A stretch of DNA of 64,000 bases, from contig CAWDJZ010000009.1 in assembly GCA_963802765.1 (NCBI GenBank), positions 124,001 through 188,000 on the forward strand, written 5' to 3'. Origin of the DNA: Gaiellasilicea sp963802765. Lineage in GTDB: Bacteria; Actinomycetota; Thermoleophilia; Gaiellales; Gaiellaceae. Both the position numbers and the translations under genes were made by a program. Positions 1-7,374 of the stretch are shown here, one piece after another. Positions within the stretch are counted from its first letter, which is position 1. Each line of letters starts with the position of its first letter. Below the pieces are notes generated by a model. That model did not search any database and was not told where the DNA came from. It saw only the letters and a list, made by a program, of their open reading frames with translations.

Positions 1-1
1 C

Positions 2-499
2 GGGCAAGTTCGGCGGCTGCTCGGCGACGGCAGCGGCTTCGGCGTTGAGCTCCGCTACGTCGAGCAGCCGGAGCCGGACGGTTCCGCCGACGCGGTCCGG
101 CGCAGCGGCGAAGAGCCGCCCTATCTCGTGCTCGCGGCCGACACGCGCTTTCCACCCGGGAGCATCGCGTCGTTCTCGCGCCGGGCGCTGCCGGCCGGCG
201 CCGTCGCGGTTCGTCGCAGCCCGGCGCGGACACCCGTACGCGTCCGTGACGGCTTGGTGGAGCGGGTCGTCGATCCAGCCGGGCCCGGGCCGCTCTCCGC
301 CGCCCCGCTCTGGGCGGTGGGACGCCCCGTGCACGAGCGGCTCTGCCTCGACGAGCGCCCCTACGAGCTCGGGAGCGCGTTCCAGGCCGCGATCGACGCG
401 GGCGAGCGGATCGCGGCGGTCGAGATCGGGCCGACACGCGATCTCACGGAGCCCGTCGACGTGCTCGAGCGGAACTTCCCGTACCTTGGAGGCCTGTGA
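2..499 (+). CDS. Sugar-phosphate nucleotidyltransferase, C-terminal part (cut by window edge)
   Basis: The frame is open from base 2 and stops at TGA 497-499, so the true start lies before the window. The visible ~165 residues resemble the NTP-transferase family that makes NDP-sugars (glucose-1-phosphate thymidylyl/uridylyltransferases): a GFGVELRYVEQPEP segment, a gap, then the hydrophobic strand LVLAADTRF that in the family carries a metal-binding Asp. The tail (PTRDLTEPVDVLERNFPYLGGL) fits the end of such enzymes. Its stop overlaps the GTG of the TPR gene (GTGA). The exact nucleotide and sugar substrates cannot be told from this fragment. Confidence 0.72.
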   Translation, partial: GQVRRLLGDGSGFGVELRYVEQPEPDGSADAVRRSGEEPPYLVLAADTRFPPGSIASFSRRALPAGAVAVRRSPARTPVRVRDGLVERVVDPAGPGPLSAAPLWAVGRPVHERLCLDERPYELGSAFQAAIDAGERIAAVEIGPTRDLTEPVDVLERNFPYLGGL

Positions 500-849
500 C
501 CGACGCCTACGAGCACTTCCAGCAAGGCCGCGCCCTCCTCAAGGACGGCATGCCGGCGCAGGCGACCGTGCCGCTCGAGAAGGCCAAGAAGCTCGAGCCC
601 GGGAAGGCGTCGATCCGGGAGGCGCTCGGGATCGCGTACTTCAGGATCCAGCGCTGGCAAGAGGCGGAAGCGGAGTTCCGCGCCGTGCTCGAGATCTCCC
701 CGACGGACGACTACGCGCACTACGCGCTCGGTCGCGCGCTCGAGAAGCAGGGCCGGGACGCCGAGGCGAACGGCCACTACAAGCTCGCGAGCTCGCTCGC
801 GCCGGAGAGCGAGCACTACGCCGACCGGATCATGGAGCTCGGCGACTGA
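496..849 (+). CDS. Small tetratricopeptide-repeat protein
   Basis: 117 residues. The GTG start at 496 overlaps the previous stop (GTGA). The protein is built of about three TPR-like helical pairs: YEHFQQGRALLKDGMPAQAT, then IREALGIAYFRIQRWQEAEA, then YAHYALGRALEKQGRDAEAN. TPRs are protein-binding scaffolds. There is no signal peptide or membrane segment, so it is probably cytosolic. It is translationally coupled to the nucleotidyltransferase upstream and to dtd downstream, but the partner is unknown. Confidence 0.8.
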   Translation: MTDAYEHFQQGRALLKDGMPAQATVPLEKAKKLEPGKASIREALGIAYFRIQRWQEAEAEFRAVLEISPTDDYAHYALGRALEKQGRDAEANGHYKLASSLAPESEHYADRIMELGD

Positions 850-1284
850 GAGCGGTCGTGCAGCGCGTCTCGCGCGCGGCCGTGCGGGTCGACGGAGCAG
901 TGCGGGGGGAGATCGGGGCAGGTCTTGTCGTCCTGCTCGGCGTCGCCAAAGACGACAGCGAAGCCGGCGCGGAGATCCTCGCGGGCAAGGTGGCCCGGCT
1001 CCGCATCTTCGAGAACGAAGACGGCCGCTTCGACCGCTCGCTGCTCGACACCGGTGGGGCCGCACTCGTCGTCAGCCAGTTCACGCTGATCGCGGATACG
1101 GCGCAGAAGGGAACCGGCCGACTTCTCCGACGCCGCCCCGCCGGAGCGTCGCGGAGCCGCTGTACGAGCACTTTGCCAGGCACTTCGGGAGCTCGGCGTG
1201 CCGGTCGAGAACGGCGTCTTCGGCGCCCGCATGGAGGTCGAGCTGGTCAACGACGGCCCGGTCACGATCGTGCTCGATCTGTAG
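846..1284 (+). CDS. dtd: D-aminoacyl-tRNA deacylase (one +1 frameshift)
   Basis: DTD hydrolyses D-aminoacyl-tRNAs and keeps D-amino acids out of translation. The N-terminal frame gives RAVVQRVSRAAVRVDG, then GLVVLLGVAKDD, then VVSQFTLIADTAQKG, which includes the SQFTL catalytic segment. After about 1108 the sense continues in the next frame (DFSDAAPPE, then ALRELGVPVENGVFGARMEV and VNDGPVTIVLDL). The last part holds the cis-Gly-Pro-like NDGPVT signature. One extra base near the AAGGGA run explains the break. The start is CTG 846 or GTG 858. About 145 residues is the usual family length. Confidence 0.85.
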
Positions 1285-1410
1285 CGCTTGATTGGGTCAG
1301 CGAGTCCTCGGCATGCTCGCCTATCACTCTCGTCCGGAGTAGGTCTCGTGCGTTGCTCGCCGTCTTTCGTCAACCGTTCACGCCAGACTCCGAAAGCAAC
1401 GCCAGAAGGG

Positions 1411-1479
1411 AACATCGAATTGCTAGATGATGGGCCAGTCACGACGATTCTGAACGTGGACGCGTCGAATCCGAGGTGA
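1411..1479 (+). pseudogene. Possible remnant of a second dtd 3' end
   Basis: Translation in frame 1411 gives NIELLDDGPVTTILNVDA. This parallels the end of the intact dtd 130 bases upstream (VELVNDGPVTIVLDL). The remnant uses less GC-rich codons (GAT GAT GGG CCA) than the local gene, so it looks like the tail of a diverged, perhaps foreign, dtd copy rather than a recent duplication. No convincing dtd sequence precedes it between 1285 and 1410. Confidence 0.35.
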
Positions 1480-1961
1480 GCGCCGCTCTCTTCATCTCCG
1501 CAGTCTCTGTCGTCATCGCGCTGTCCAGCCTCGTCCTGAATGTCTGGCTCAACCAGCGCGCCGCCGTCCGCGCGCGAAAGCCCGTCCTCGTGTTCGTCGA
1601 TGAGCCGAACGAAGGCGCCTGGGTTCTCCGAAATGTCGGCAACGGACCCGCGCTCAACGTCCTCGTCGCACAGCGGGCCGACGGTCGGTGGTTCAACCCC
1701 GTGCTCGTGCCGCCATGCGGGAGGGACTCCGTCTTGCCTTTGAAATGGCTCGGACGGGTGAACAACACCGGACTCGGTGCGACGTACTCCGACTTCGAAG
1801 GACATGTCTACACGTCGACTCTCGGCGGCGAGCGCTCGCGCACCTACGAGAAGAACCAGCTGCCGAAGTGGTCCGATCAGGAGGTCAGACGCTATTGGGA
1901 GCTGCGGAGCGTGATCGCCCACGAGCGCTGGAGCGAGAAGGTGAGCAACTTTCCCGCGTAG
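1476..1961 (+). CDS. Hypothetical protein with N-terminal membrane segment
   Basis: 161 residues from GTG 1476. An N-terminal hydrophobic stretch (about residues 3-26, LFISAVSVVIALSSLVLNVW) is followed by a soluble, charged domain with VLRNVGNGPALNV and a Trp/Tyr-rich C-terminus. The layout, a short anchor plus a beta-rich domain with an RNxGxGPALNV motif, is like many small unclassified bacterial anchored proteins. I do not recognise a named family. Base composition is lower in GC than its neighbours. Together with the dtd tail remnant just upstream, this suggests an inserted stretch between dtd and the VOC gene. Confidence 0.6.
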   Translation: MSAALFISAVSVVIALSSLVLNVWLNQRAAVRARKPVLVFVDEPNEGAWVLRNVGNGPALNVLVAQRADGRWFNPVLVPPCGRDSVLPLKWLGRVNNTGLGATYSDFEGHVYTSTLGGERSRTYEKNQLPKWSDQEVRRYWELRSVIAHERWSEKVSNFPA

Positions 1962-2056
1962 CCGTCGCGACGCGAGCGTGCCGGACGGCGGTGCGCCGGA
2001 CGAAAACCGCCGAGGAAACCGGCCGAGCTTCACCGGTGACGATCGTTCTCGAGACG

Positions 2057-2062
2057 TAGACT
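2057..2062 (+). promoter_or_regulatory. -10 box placing the transcript start on the VOC gene ATG
   Basis: TAGACT is followed by six bases and then the ATG at 2069. A transcript starting about 7 bases after the box would be leaderless, a common arrangement in actinomycetes. A weak -35 (GGTGAC, 2035-2040) lies 16 bases upstream. There is no Shine-Dalgarno sequence before the ATG. The same TANNNT-N6-start layout recurs in this window. Confidence 0.4.
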
Positions 2063-2068
2063 CGCGGC

Positions 2069-2449
2069 ATGCCCCAGCTGAACGCCGTCGGGATCGTGGT
2101 CTCGGACATGGAAGAGTCAATTCGCTTCTACCGCCTCGTCGGGCTCGACGTGCCGGAGACGCCGGGGGAGGGTCACGTGGACGCGTTCCTCCCGAGCGGC
2201 GTGCGCTTCATGCTCGACACGGAGGAGACCGTCCGGTCGTTCCGCCCCGACTGGGAGCGAGCGACGGGGAACCAGCTCGGCCTCGCGCTCGAGTGCAAGT
2301 CGTCGGCCGAGGTCGACGAGGTCTACGCGCGGGTCACCGGCGCGGGCTTCCATGGAGAGAAGGAACCGTGGGACGCATTCTGGGGACAGCGCTACGCGCA
2401 GCTCCAGGACCCTGACGGCGTGCCCGTCGACCTCTACGCAGCGCTCTGA
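2069..2449 (+). CDS. VOC (glyoxalase/bleomycin-resistance) family protein
   Basis: 126 residues with a paired beta-alpha-beta-beta-beta fold. It opens with AVGIVVSDMEESIRFYRLVG, the usual first VOC module, and closes with the second module (GAGFHGEKEPWDAFWGQRYAQLQDPDG). A QDPDG turn followed by VPVDLYA is typical of the glyoxalase superfamily C-terminus. Members include metal-dependent lyases, dioxygenases and drug-binding proteins, so no substrate can be assigned. It appears to have its own leaderless promoter and stands alone before the rimP operon. Confidence 0.85.
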   Translation: MPQLNAVGIVVSDMEESIRFYRLVGLDVPETPGEGHVDAFLPSGVRFMLDTEETVRSFRPDWERATGNQLGLALECKSSAEVDEVYARVTGAGFHGEKEPWDAFWGQRYAQLQDPDGVPVDLYAAL

Positions 2450-2477
2450 GCGATAGGCCGAACGGCCTACTCGCTGC

Positions 2478-2483
2478 TACACT
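2478..2483 (+). promoter_or_regulatory. Probable -10 box of the rimP-nusA operon
   Basis: TACACT at 2478-2483 would start a transcript near 2490, leaving a leader of about 59 bases before the rimP ATG. The -35 region is not consensus. The promoter is inferred from the box and from the leader hairpin that follows it. Confidence 0.35.
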
Positions 2484-2511
2484 CTCGGCACCACATTTCA
2501 CGTAGTTCGAA

Positions 2512-2534
2512 ATGGGCGCGCGGCGCCCATTTTT
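2512..2534 (+). terminator. Intrinsic-terminator hairpin in the rimP leader (possible attenuator)
   Basis: An 8-bp perfect stem, ATGGGCGC / GCGCCCAT with a three-base loop, is followed directly by a T run (2530-2534). It sits about 14 bases before the rimP start and downstream of the -10 box. A terminator here would act on the whole rimP-nusA-infB operon. NusA itself modulates such hairpins, so feedback control is plausible. It could instead be the terminator of the VOC gene 60 bases upstream. Confidence 0.6.
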
Positions 2535-2548
2535 GTTGAAGGAGCCGC

Positions 2549-2977
2549 ATGAGCACCACATTCGAGAAGGAACAGACGCTGCAGAGACAGATCGCCCGCG
2601 AGGTCGAGTCCGCCCTGCCCGGCGTCGAGGTGCTCGCAGTCGAGCTCACCGGCACGGACCGGTTCACCGTCTTCGTCGACCACGCAGCGGGTGTCGACCA
2701 TGCCCTCTGCGCGCGCGTCACCGACGTGCTGCGCGAGTACCTGCGCGACTACGCGATCGACGTCTCCTCGCCCGGCGTCGAGCGCCCGCTGCGCAAGGCC
2801 GACCACTTTCGGAATGCGATCGGGCGGCGAGTCATCCTCCGCACGCCGCAGCGCAAGCGCCTCAGGGGGGAGATCCTGAGCGCAGGTGAGAGTTCCGTCG
2901 TCGTCCAGTCCGGCGACGACACCGTCGAGATCCCGTACGACCAGATCGTCCGGGGCAACCTTATGAACGAAGGGTAG
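2549..2977 (+). CDS. rimP: Ribosome maturation factor RimP
   Basis: 142 residues. RimP helps assemble the 30S subunit. Visible landmarks are the N-terminal domain (EVESALPGVEVLAVELTG, VFVDHAAGVDHALCARVTDV), the conserved turn YAIDVSSPGVERPLRKADHF, and the C-terminal Sm-like domain (GRRVILRTP, then EIPYDQIVRGNL). GGAG lies 7 bases before ATG 2549. It is the first gene of the conserved rimP-nusA-rnpM-infB cluster, with five bases between it and nusA. Confidence 0.95.
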   Translation: MSTTFEKEQTLQRQIAREVESALPGVEVLAVELTGTDRFTVFVDHAAGVDHALCARVTDVLREYLRDYAIDVSSPGVERPLRKADHFRNAIGRRVILRTPQRKRLRGEILSAGESSVVVQSGDDTVEIPYDQIVRGNLMNEG

Positions 2978-2982
2978 GGGAG

Positions 2983-4419
2983 ATGTCCCAGGAGATCATC
3001 GAGCACATCCGCGGCCTCGAGCGCGAGAAGGGGATCGAGGAGAACACCGTCGTCGGTGCCCTCGAGGACGCGCTGCTCGCCGCGTACAAGAAGACCCCGG
3101 GCGCGGCCCGCCACGCCGTCGTCGAGCTCGACGACGAGGGCGAGTTCCGCGTCCACTCGATCGAGATCCCGGCCGATCTCGAGGAGCGCCTGCTCGAGGA
3201 GGCGATAGAGGCCAAGATCGAGGAGCTGGAGCGGCTCGAGGAGGAGACGGGCGAGAAGCAGCACACGCTGATCAACCAGGACGAGCTCGAGCTCGACTGG
3301 GACCAGGTGCCGGAGGAGCTGATCGTCCGCGCAGACGTCACCCCGCACGACTTCGGCCGCATCGCCGCGATGACGGCCAAGCAGGTGATCCAGCAGCGGA
3401 TCCGCGAAGCCGAGCGCGCGATGATGTACGAGGAGTACATCGACCGGCAGGGCGAGGTCGTGACCGGCATCGTCCAGCAGGCGGGCGACCGCAACAACGT
3501 GCTCGTCGACCTCGGCAAGGTCGAGGCGCTGCTGCCGCGCTCGGAGCAGGTCGACGGGGAGCGCTACGAGCAGGGCTCGCGGATCAAGGCCGTGATCACC
3601 GAGGTGCGCTCGGGCACGAAGGGGCCGCAGGTGATCCTCTCGCGGCGCGATCCGGAGCTGATCAAGACGCTCTTCGAGCTCGAGGTGCCCGAGATCGCCG
3701 ACGGCCTCGTCGAGATCCGCGGCGTCGCACGCGAGCCCGGCTACCGCGCCAAGATCGCGGTCGAGTCGCACGCCCAGGGCGTCGATCCGGTCGGCGCCTG
3801 CGTCGGTCCGCGCGGCTCGCGCGTCCGCATGGTCGTCTCGGAGCTCCGCGGCGAGAAGATCGACATCATCCCCTGGAACACCGAGCCGGCCCGGTTCGTC
3901 GCCAAGGCGCTCTCGCCGGCGCGCGTGCGCGAGGTCTACATCGACGACGAGACGAGGGAGGCGACGGTCGTCGTCCCGAACGACCAGCTGGCGCTCGCGA
4001 TCGGCAAGGAGGGCCTGAACGCCCGCCTGGCCGCGCGCCTGACCGGCTGGAAGGTCGACATCCAGTCCGATGAGGAGTTCGCGCAGGCCGAGGCCGAGGC
4101 GGCGTTCGCCGGGGAGGGCGACGGCGAAGGTGGCGACTATTCGGGCCGCTGCGCCGCGATTCTCTCGAACGGGAAGCGCTGCCCGAATGCGGCGCTGCCG
4201 GGCACCCGCTACTGCGGCGTGCCCGCCCACCAGGAGCTTGCCACCCAGGAGCCGGAGGAGACCGTCGCGGCGGAGGAGGTCGAAGAGCTGGCGACCCCGG
4301 CGGAGGCGGAGTCGCTCGAGCCCGTCGCCGAGGTCGCAGAGCCCGCCCCGGAGGCCGCGGCCGTGGAGGCTCAGGCGTCCGATGCGCCTGCCGAGGAGGA
4401 CGAGAGCCCTGTTTCGTGA
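2983..4419 (+). CDS. nusA: Transcription termination/antitermination factor NusA with zinc-knuckle tail
   Basis: 478 residues. NusA binds RNA polymerase and controls pausing, termination and antitermination. Order: N-terminal polymerase-binding domain (1 to ~130), S1 domain from GEVVTGIVQQAGDRNNVLVD, KH1 around VGACVGPRGSRVRMVVSEL, and KH2 around NDQLALAIGKEGLNARLAAR. Beyond the core there is an unusual tail: C390-x9-C400-x10-C411-x4-H416 in a GRCAAILSNGKRCPNAALPG context, like small CCCH zinc-binding modules, then about 60 Glu/Ala-rich residues. Strong GGGGAG RBS. It overlaps rnpM by 4 bases. Confidence 0.96.
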   Translation: MSQEIIEHIRGLEREKGIEENTVVGALEDALLAAYKKTPGAARHAVVELDDEGEFRVHSIEIPADLEERLLEEAIEAKIEELERLEEETGEKQHTLINQDELELDWDQVPEELIVRADVTPHDFGRIAAMTAKQVIQQRIREAERAMMYEEYIDRQGEVVTGIVQQAGDRNNVLVDLGKVEALLPRSEQVDGERYEQGSRIKAVITEVRSGTKGPQVILSRRDPELIKTLFELEVPEIADGLVEIRGVAREPGYRAKIAVESHAQGVDPVGACVGPRGSRVRMVVSELRGEKIDIIPWNTEPARFVAKALSPARVREVYIDDETREATVVVPNDQLALAIGKEGLNARLAARLTGWKVDIQSDEEFAQAEAEAAFAGEGDGEGGDYSGRCAAILSNGKRCPNAALPGTRYCGVPAHQELATQEPEETVAAEEVEELATPAEAESLEPVAEVAEPAPEAAAVEAQASDAPAEEDESPVS

Positions 4420-4682
4420 GCAGCACCCCCGAACGGACGTGCGCCGGCTGTGGGCGCAAGGCGCCGCAGCCGGAGCTCATCCGCTTCGCAGCGCGGGAGG
4501 GACGGCTGGTCGAGGGCCGGCAGGAGCCCGGACGAGGCGTCTACACCTGCCGGCGGCTTGCCTGCTTCGAGCGGGCGGCCGGCCGGCGCGCGTTCAACCG
4601 CGTGCTCAGGCAGACCGTGGCGGTCGATCCGGCGCTCTCCCGTCTCTACACGCGACCACTAGAATCGGGGGCTGATGGCTGA
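4416..4682 (+). CDS. rnpM: YlxR/RnpM family RNA-binding protein
   Basis: 88 residues from a GTG overlapping the nusA stop (GTGA). It has the family landmarks ERTCAGCGRKAPQPELIRF, GRGVYTCRRLACFERA and RRAFNRVLRQ. YlxR is encoded between nusA and infB in most Gram-positive bacteria, as here, and in Bacillus it has been linked to RNase P RNA binding and activity (renamed RnpM). It overlaps the infB start by 8 bases, so coupled translation is likely. Confidence 0.92.
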   Translation: MSSTPERTCAGCGRKAPQPELIRFAAREGRLVEGRQEPGRGVYTCRRLACFERAAGRRAFNRVLRQTVAVDPALSRLYTRPLESGADG

Positions 4683-6645
4683 CGGACCGAACAAGCCGAA
4701 CCGCCCGATCCGGCCGCGCCAGGGAGCGCCCGGCCGCAAGCGGCGCGTCGTCATCGAGGGCGGCGGCCAGCGCCCCCGCGACATCCGTCAGGCGCGCAAC
4801 CGCGGCGACGTGCCGAAGGCGCCGCCTCGCGAGGTCGTCGCCCCGACTGGGCCGGCGACCGTTCCGTCGGGCGTCTCCGTGCGCGACCTCTCTCAGGCGC
4901 TCGGTGTCCCGGCGGCCCAGATCATCAAGATCATGATGGGTCTCGGCCAGATGATTCAGATCACGCAGTCCCTCTCGGACGAAGAGGTCGAGCTGATCGG
5001 GGCCGAGCTCGGCCGCGAGATCACGATCAAGCACGCCGCCGACGAGGAGGAGCTGCCCGAGGTGTTCGAGGACGCCGAGGAGGACCTCGCGCCGCGTCCG
5101 CCGGTCGTCACGATCATGGGCCACGTCGATCACGGCAAGACCACGCTGCTCGACGCGATCCGCGAGACCTCTGTGGTCGCGACCGAGGCGGGCGGGATCA
5201 CGCAGCACATCGGCGCCTACCAGGCCGAGGTGGACGGCCGGAAGATCACCTTCCTCGACACGCCCGGCCACGAGGCGTTCACGGCCATGCGGGCCCGCGG
5301 CGCCAAGGTGACGGATATCGCCGTGCTCGTCGTCGCGGCCGACGACAGCGTGATGCCGCAGACGAAGGAGTCGATCTCGCACGCGCGCGCCGCGGATGTG
5401 CCGATCGTCGTCGCGGTCAACAAGATGGACGTCCCCGACGCGAACCCCGACCGGGTCAAGTCCGATCTCGCCGCCGAGGGCCTGCAGCCCGAGGATTGGG
5501 GCGGCACGGTTCAGTTCTCGAACGTCTCCGCCAAGCAGAAGACGAACCTCGACGACCTGCTCGAGAAGGTCCTGCTCGTCGCCGACGCCGAGCTCGAGCT
5601 GACCGCGAACCCGAATGCGGAGGCGTCCGGCCCGATCATCGAGTCCCGCCTCGACGTCGGCCGCGGTCCCGTGGCGACGATGCTCGTCCACCGCGGCACG
5701 CTCCGGGTCGGCGACGCGATCGTCGCGGGCGACGCGTACGGCAAGGTGCGCGCGCTGCACGACTACCGCGGCGACAAGGTGCAGGAGGCGCAGCCCGGCA
5801 CTCCGGTCGAGATTCTCGGCTTCGACGCGCCGCCGCCGGCGGGCGAGCTCGCGCGTGTCGTGGAGAACGAGCGTGAAGCACGCCAGCTCGCTCAGCGCCG
5901 CGGCCAGCGGCTCCGGACGGAGCAGCTCGCGCAGCGCTCCAAGGGCGGCGTCTCGCTCGAGTCGCTCTTCTCGCAGCTCCAGGAGGGCGCTGTCCAGGAC
6001 CTGAACCTCGTTCTCAAGGGCGACGTCGGCGGGTCGGTCGAGGCCGCCGTCTCGGAGCTCGCGAAGATCGAGCATCCCGAGGTGCGCGTGAACGTGATCC
6101 ACCAGGGCGTCGGCCCGATCACGGAGGGCGACATCATGCTCGCCTCGACCTCGAACGCGCTCGTCGTCGGCTTCAACGTGCGCCCGAACGCCGAGGCGCG
6201 GGCGCTCGCCGAGCGCGAGGGCGTCGACATCCGCACCTACCGCGTCATCTACCAGCTGACCGAGGACATCGAGCAGGCGCTCGTCGGCATGCTCTCGGCC
6301 GTCCAGACCGAGGAGATCATCGGCGAGGCCGAGGTGCGCGCCCTCTTCAAGGTCTCCCGGCTCGGCACGATTGCAGGCTGCATGGTCATCCAGGGTGTCG
6401 TCCGCAGAAGCGCCCAGGTGCGCGTCGTGCGCGACGGCACGGTGATCTACGACACGACGATCGCCCAGCTGAAGCGGTTCAAGGAGGACGCCCGCGAGGT
6501 TGCGGAGGGCTTCGAATGCGGGATCCTGCTCGATGGCTTCAACGACGTCAAGGAAGGCGACGTCCTCGAGGCATACGAGACGCGCGAGGTCGAGCGGACG
6601 TCGCTCGACGAGACCGCAGGCGCTCCCGCTTCCTCGCCGTCCTAG
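4675..6645 (+). CDS. infB: Translation initiation factor IF-2
   Basis: 656 residues, at the short end for IF-2 because the N-terminal Lys/Ala-rich extension is reduced to about 70 residues. The IF2_N motif (VSVRDLSQALGVPAAQIIK) is followed by the GTPase: G1 GHVDHGKTTLLD, G2 GGITQHIGAY, G3 DTPGHEAF, G4 NKMD. Domain II, the inter-domain helix and C2 (VEREGVDIRTYRVIYQLTED) complete it. It positions initiator tRNA on the 30S subunit. A TAGAAT box nine bases before the ATG may give an extra promoter. No frameshift interrupts it. Confidence 0.97.
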   Translation: MADGPNKPNRPIRPRQGAPGRKRRVVIEGGGQRPRDIRQARNRGDVPKAPPREVVAPTGPATVPSGVSVRDLSQALGVPAAQIIKIMMGLGQMIQITQSLSDEEVELIGAELGREITIKHAADEEELPEVFEDAEEDLAPRPPVVTIMGHVDHGKTTLLDAIRETSVVATEAGGITQHIGAYQAEVDGRKITFLDTPGHEAFTAMRARGAKVTDIAVLVVAADDSVMPQTKESISHARAADVPIVVAVNKMDVPDANPDRVKSDLAAEGLQPEDWGGTVQFSNVSAKQKTNLDDLLEKVLLVADAELELTANPNAEASGPIIESRLDVGRGPVATMLVHRGTLRVGDAIVAGDAYGKVRALHDYRGDKVQEAQPGTPVEILGFDAPPPAGELARVVENEREARQLAQRRGQRLRTEQLAQRSKGGVSLESLFSQLQEGAVQDLNLVLKGDVGGSVEAAVSELAKIEHPEVRVNVIHQGVGPITEGDIMLASTSNALVVGFNVRPNAEARALAEREGVDIRTYRVIYQLTEDIEQALVGMLSAVQTEEIIGEAEVRALFKVSRLGTIAGCMVIQGVVRRSAQVRVVRDGTVIYDTTIAQLKRFKEDAREVAEGFECGILLDGFNDVKEGDVLEAYETREVERTSLDETAGAPASSPS

Positions 6646-6691
6646 ATGGTTAGTCGGCAACTGCCGCACGCCAGTCACCGACCAACCATCT
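6644..6691 (+). repeat. Long hairpin filling the infB-DUF503 junction
   Basis: The arms 6644-6657 (AGATGGTTAGTCGG) and 6678-6691 (CCGACCAACCATCT) pair over 14 positions with one A/C mismatch, around a 20-base loop. It starts inside the infB stop codon (TAG 6643-6645) and ends one base before the next ATG (6693). It may act as a weak terminator, a processing site or a small inserted element. There is no T run. Confidence 0.6.
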
Positions 6692-6692
6692 G

Positions 6693-6993
6693 ATGCGCGC
6701 CGGCTGGGTCGGGATCCTCTCGGCCGAGCTCCACTTCCCCGAGTCGCACTCCCTGAAGGAGAAGCGGATGTTCGTGCGCTCGGCGAAGGAGCAGCTGCGG
6801 AACCGGTTCGGCGCGTCCGTCGCGGAAGTCGACCACCACGACGTCTGGCAGCGCGCGCGGATCACGGCCGCGGTCGTGGCGCGGGAGCACGGAGAGGCGG
6901 AGAAGCTCCTCGCCGACGCCGAGCGGTACCTGGCCTCGCGCGAGTGGGAGCTGGGACCTGGTCGAGCGTGAGGTCGTCACGCTCGAGGACTAG
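6693..6993 (+). CDS. DUF503 (YlxP-like) protein, C-terminal +1 frameshift
   Basis: About 100 residues. It matches the DUF503 family found beside rbfA in Gram-positive bacteria: an N-terminal strand (GWVGILSAELHFPESHSLKEKR), RSAKEQLRNRFGASVAEVDH, then alternating basic and acidic stretches. As read it ends at 6971 with GPGRA. Removing one G from the GGG at about 6955 restores WELDLVEREVVTLED and a TAG at 6991-6993, the normal end. The function is not established; the family is small, cytosolic and sits in the ribosome-maturation operon. Confidence 0.85.
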
Positions 6994-7005
6994 AGTAGCC
7001 ACAGC

Positions 7006-7011
7006 TACCGT
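7006..7011 (+). promoter_or_regulatory. -10-like box for a leaderless rbfA transcript
   Basis: TACCGT with six bases to the ATG at 7018 and no Shine-Dalgarno sequence. It is the same spacing as at several other genes here, consistent with an internal leaderless promoter in the operon. The call rests only on the motif and its spacing. Confidence 0.3.
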
Positions 7012-7017
7012 GCGCCC

Positions 7018-7374
7018 ATGTCCGAGCGCATGCGCAGGGTCAACGAGTCGCTCCGCCAAGTGCTCTCGGAGGCCCTCCTCGACCTGAAGGATCCGCGGAT
7101 CGGCTTCGTCACGGTCACCGGCGTCGACACGTCGCCGGACCTGCGGCAGGCGACCGTCTACGTCAGCGTGCTGGGCGGCGAGAAGAAGCGGAACGCGAGC
7201 ATGATCGGCCTCGATGCGGCTCACGGAGTCCTCCAAGCTCGGCTCTCCCGTGAGCTCCGTCTGAAGTGGACCCCGCAGCTCTCGTTCGCATACGATCACG
7301 CGGTCGAGCACGGCGTGCGGATGTCCAAACTGATCGATGAGCTCGCCCCCGAATCAGACGACGACGGCAGCTGA
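7018..7374 (+). CDS. rbfA: 30S ribosome-binding factor RbfA
   Basis: 118 residues with the KH-like RbfA fold: SERMRRVNESLRQVLSEAL, then DPRIGFVTVTGVDTSPDL and the basic C-terminal part RLSRELRLKWTPQLSFAYD. RbfA binds 16S rRNA helix 1 during cold adaptation and late 30S maturation. It follows DUF503 in the conserved order and overlaps the start of the DHH phosphoesterase gene by 38 bases. Confidence 0.95.
   Translation: MSERMRRVNESLRQVLSEALLDLKDPRIGFVTVTGVDTSPDLRQATVYVSVLGGEKKRNASMIGLDAAHGVLQARLSRELRLKWTPQLSFAYDHAVEHGVRMSKLIDELAPESDDDGS

Noticed and set aside
846..1430. One long plus-strand frame through dtd into 1430
   Set aside because: Only its middle part is Dtd. The rest is low-complexity Arg/Ser/Pro translation of high-GC DNA in the wrong phase.
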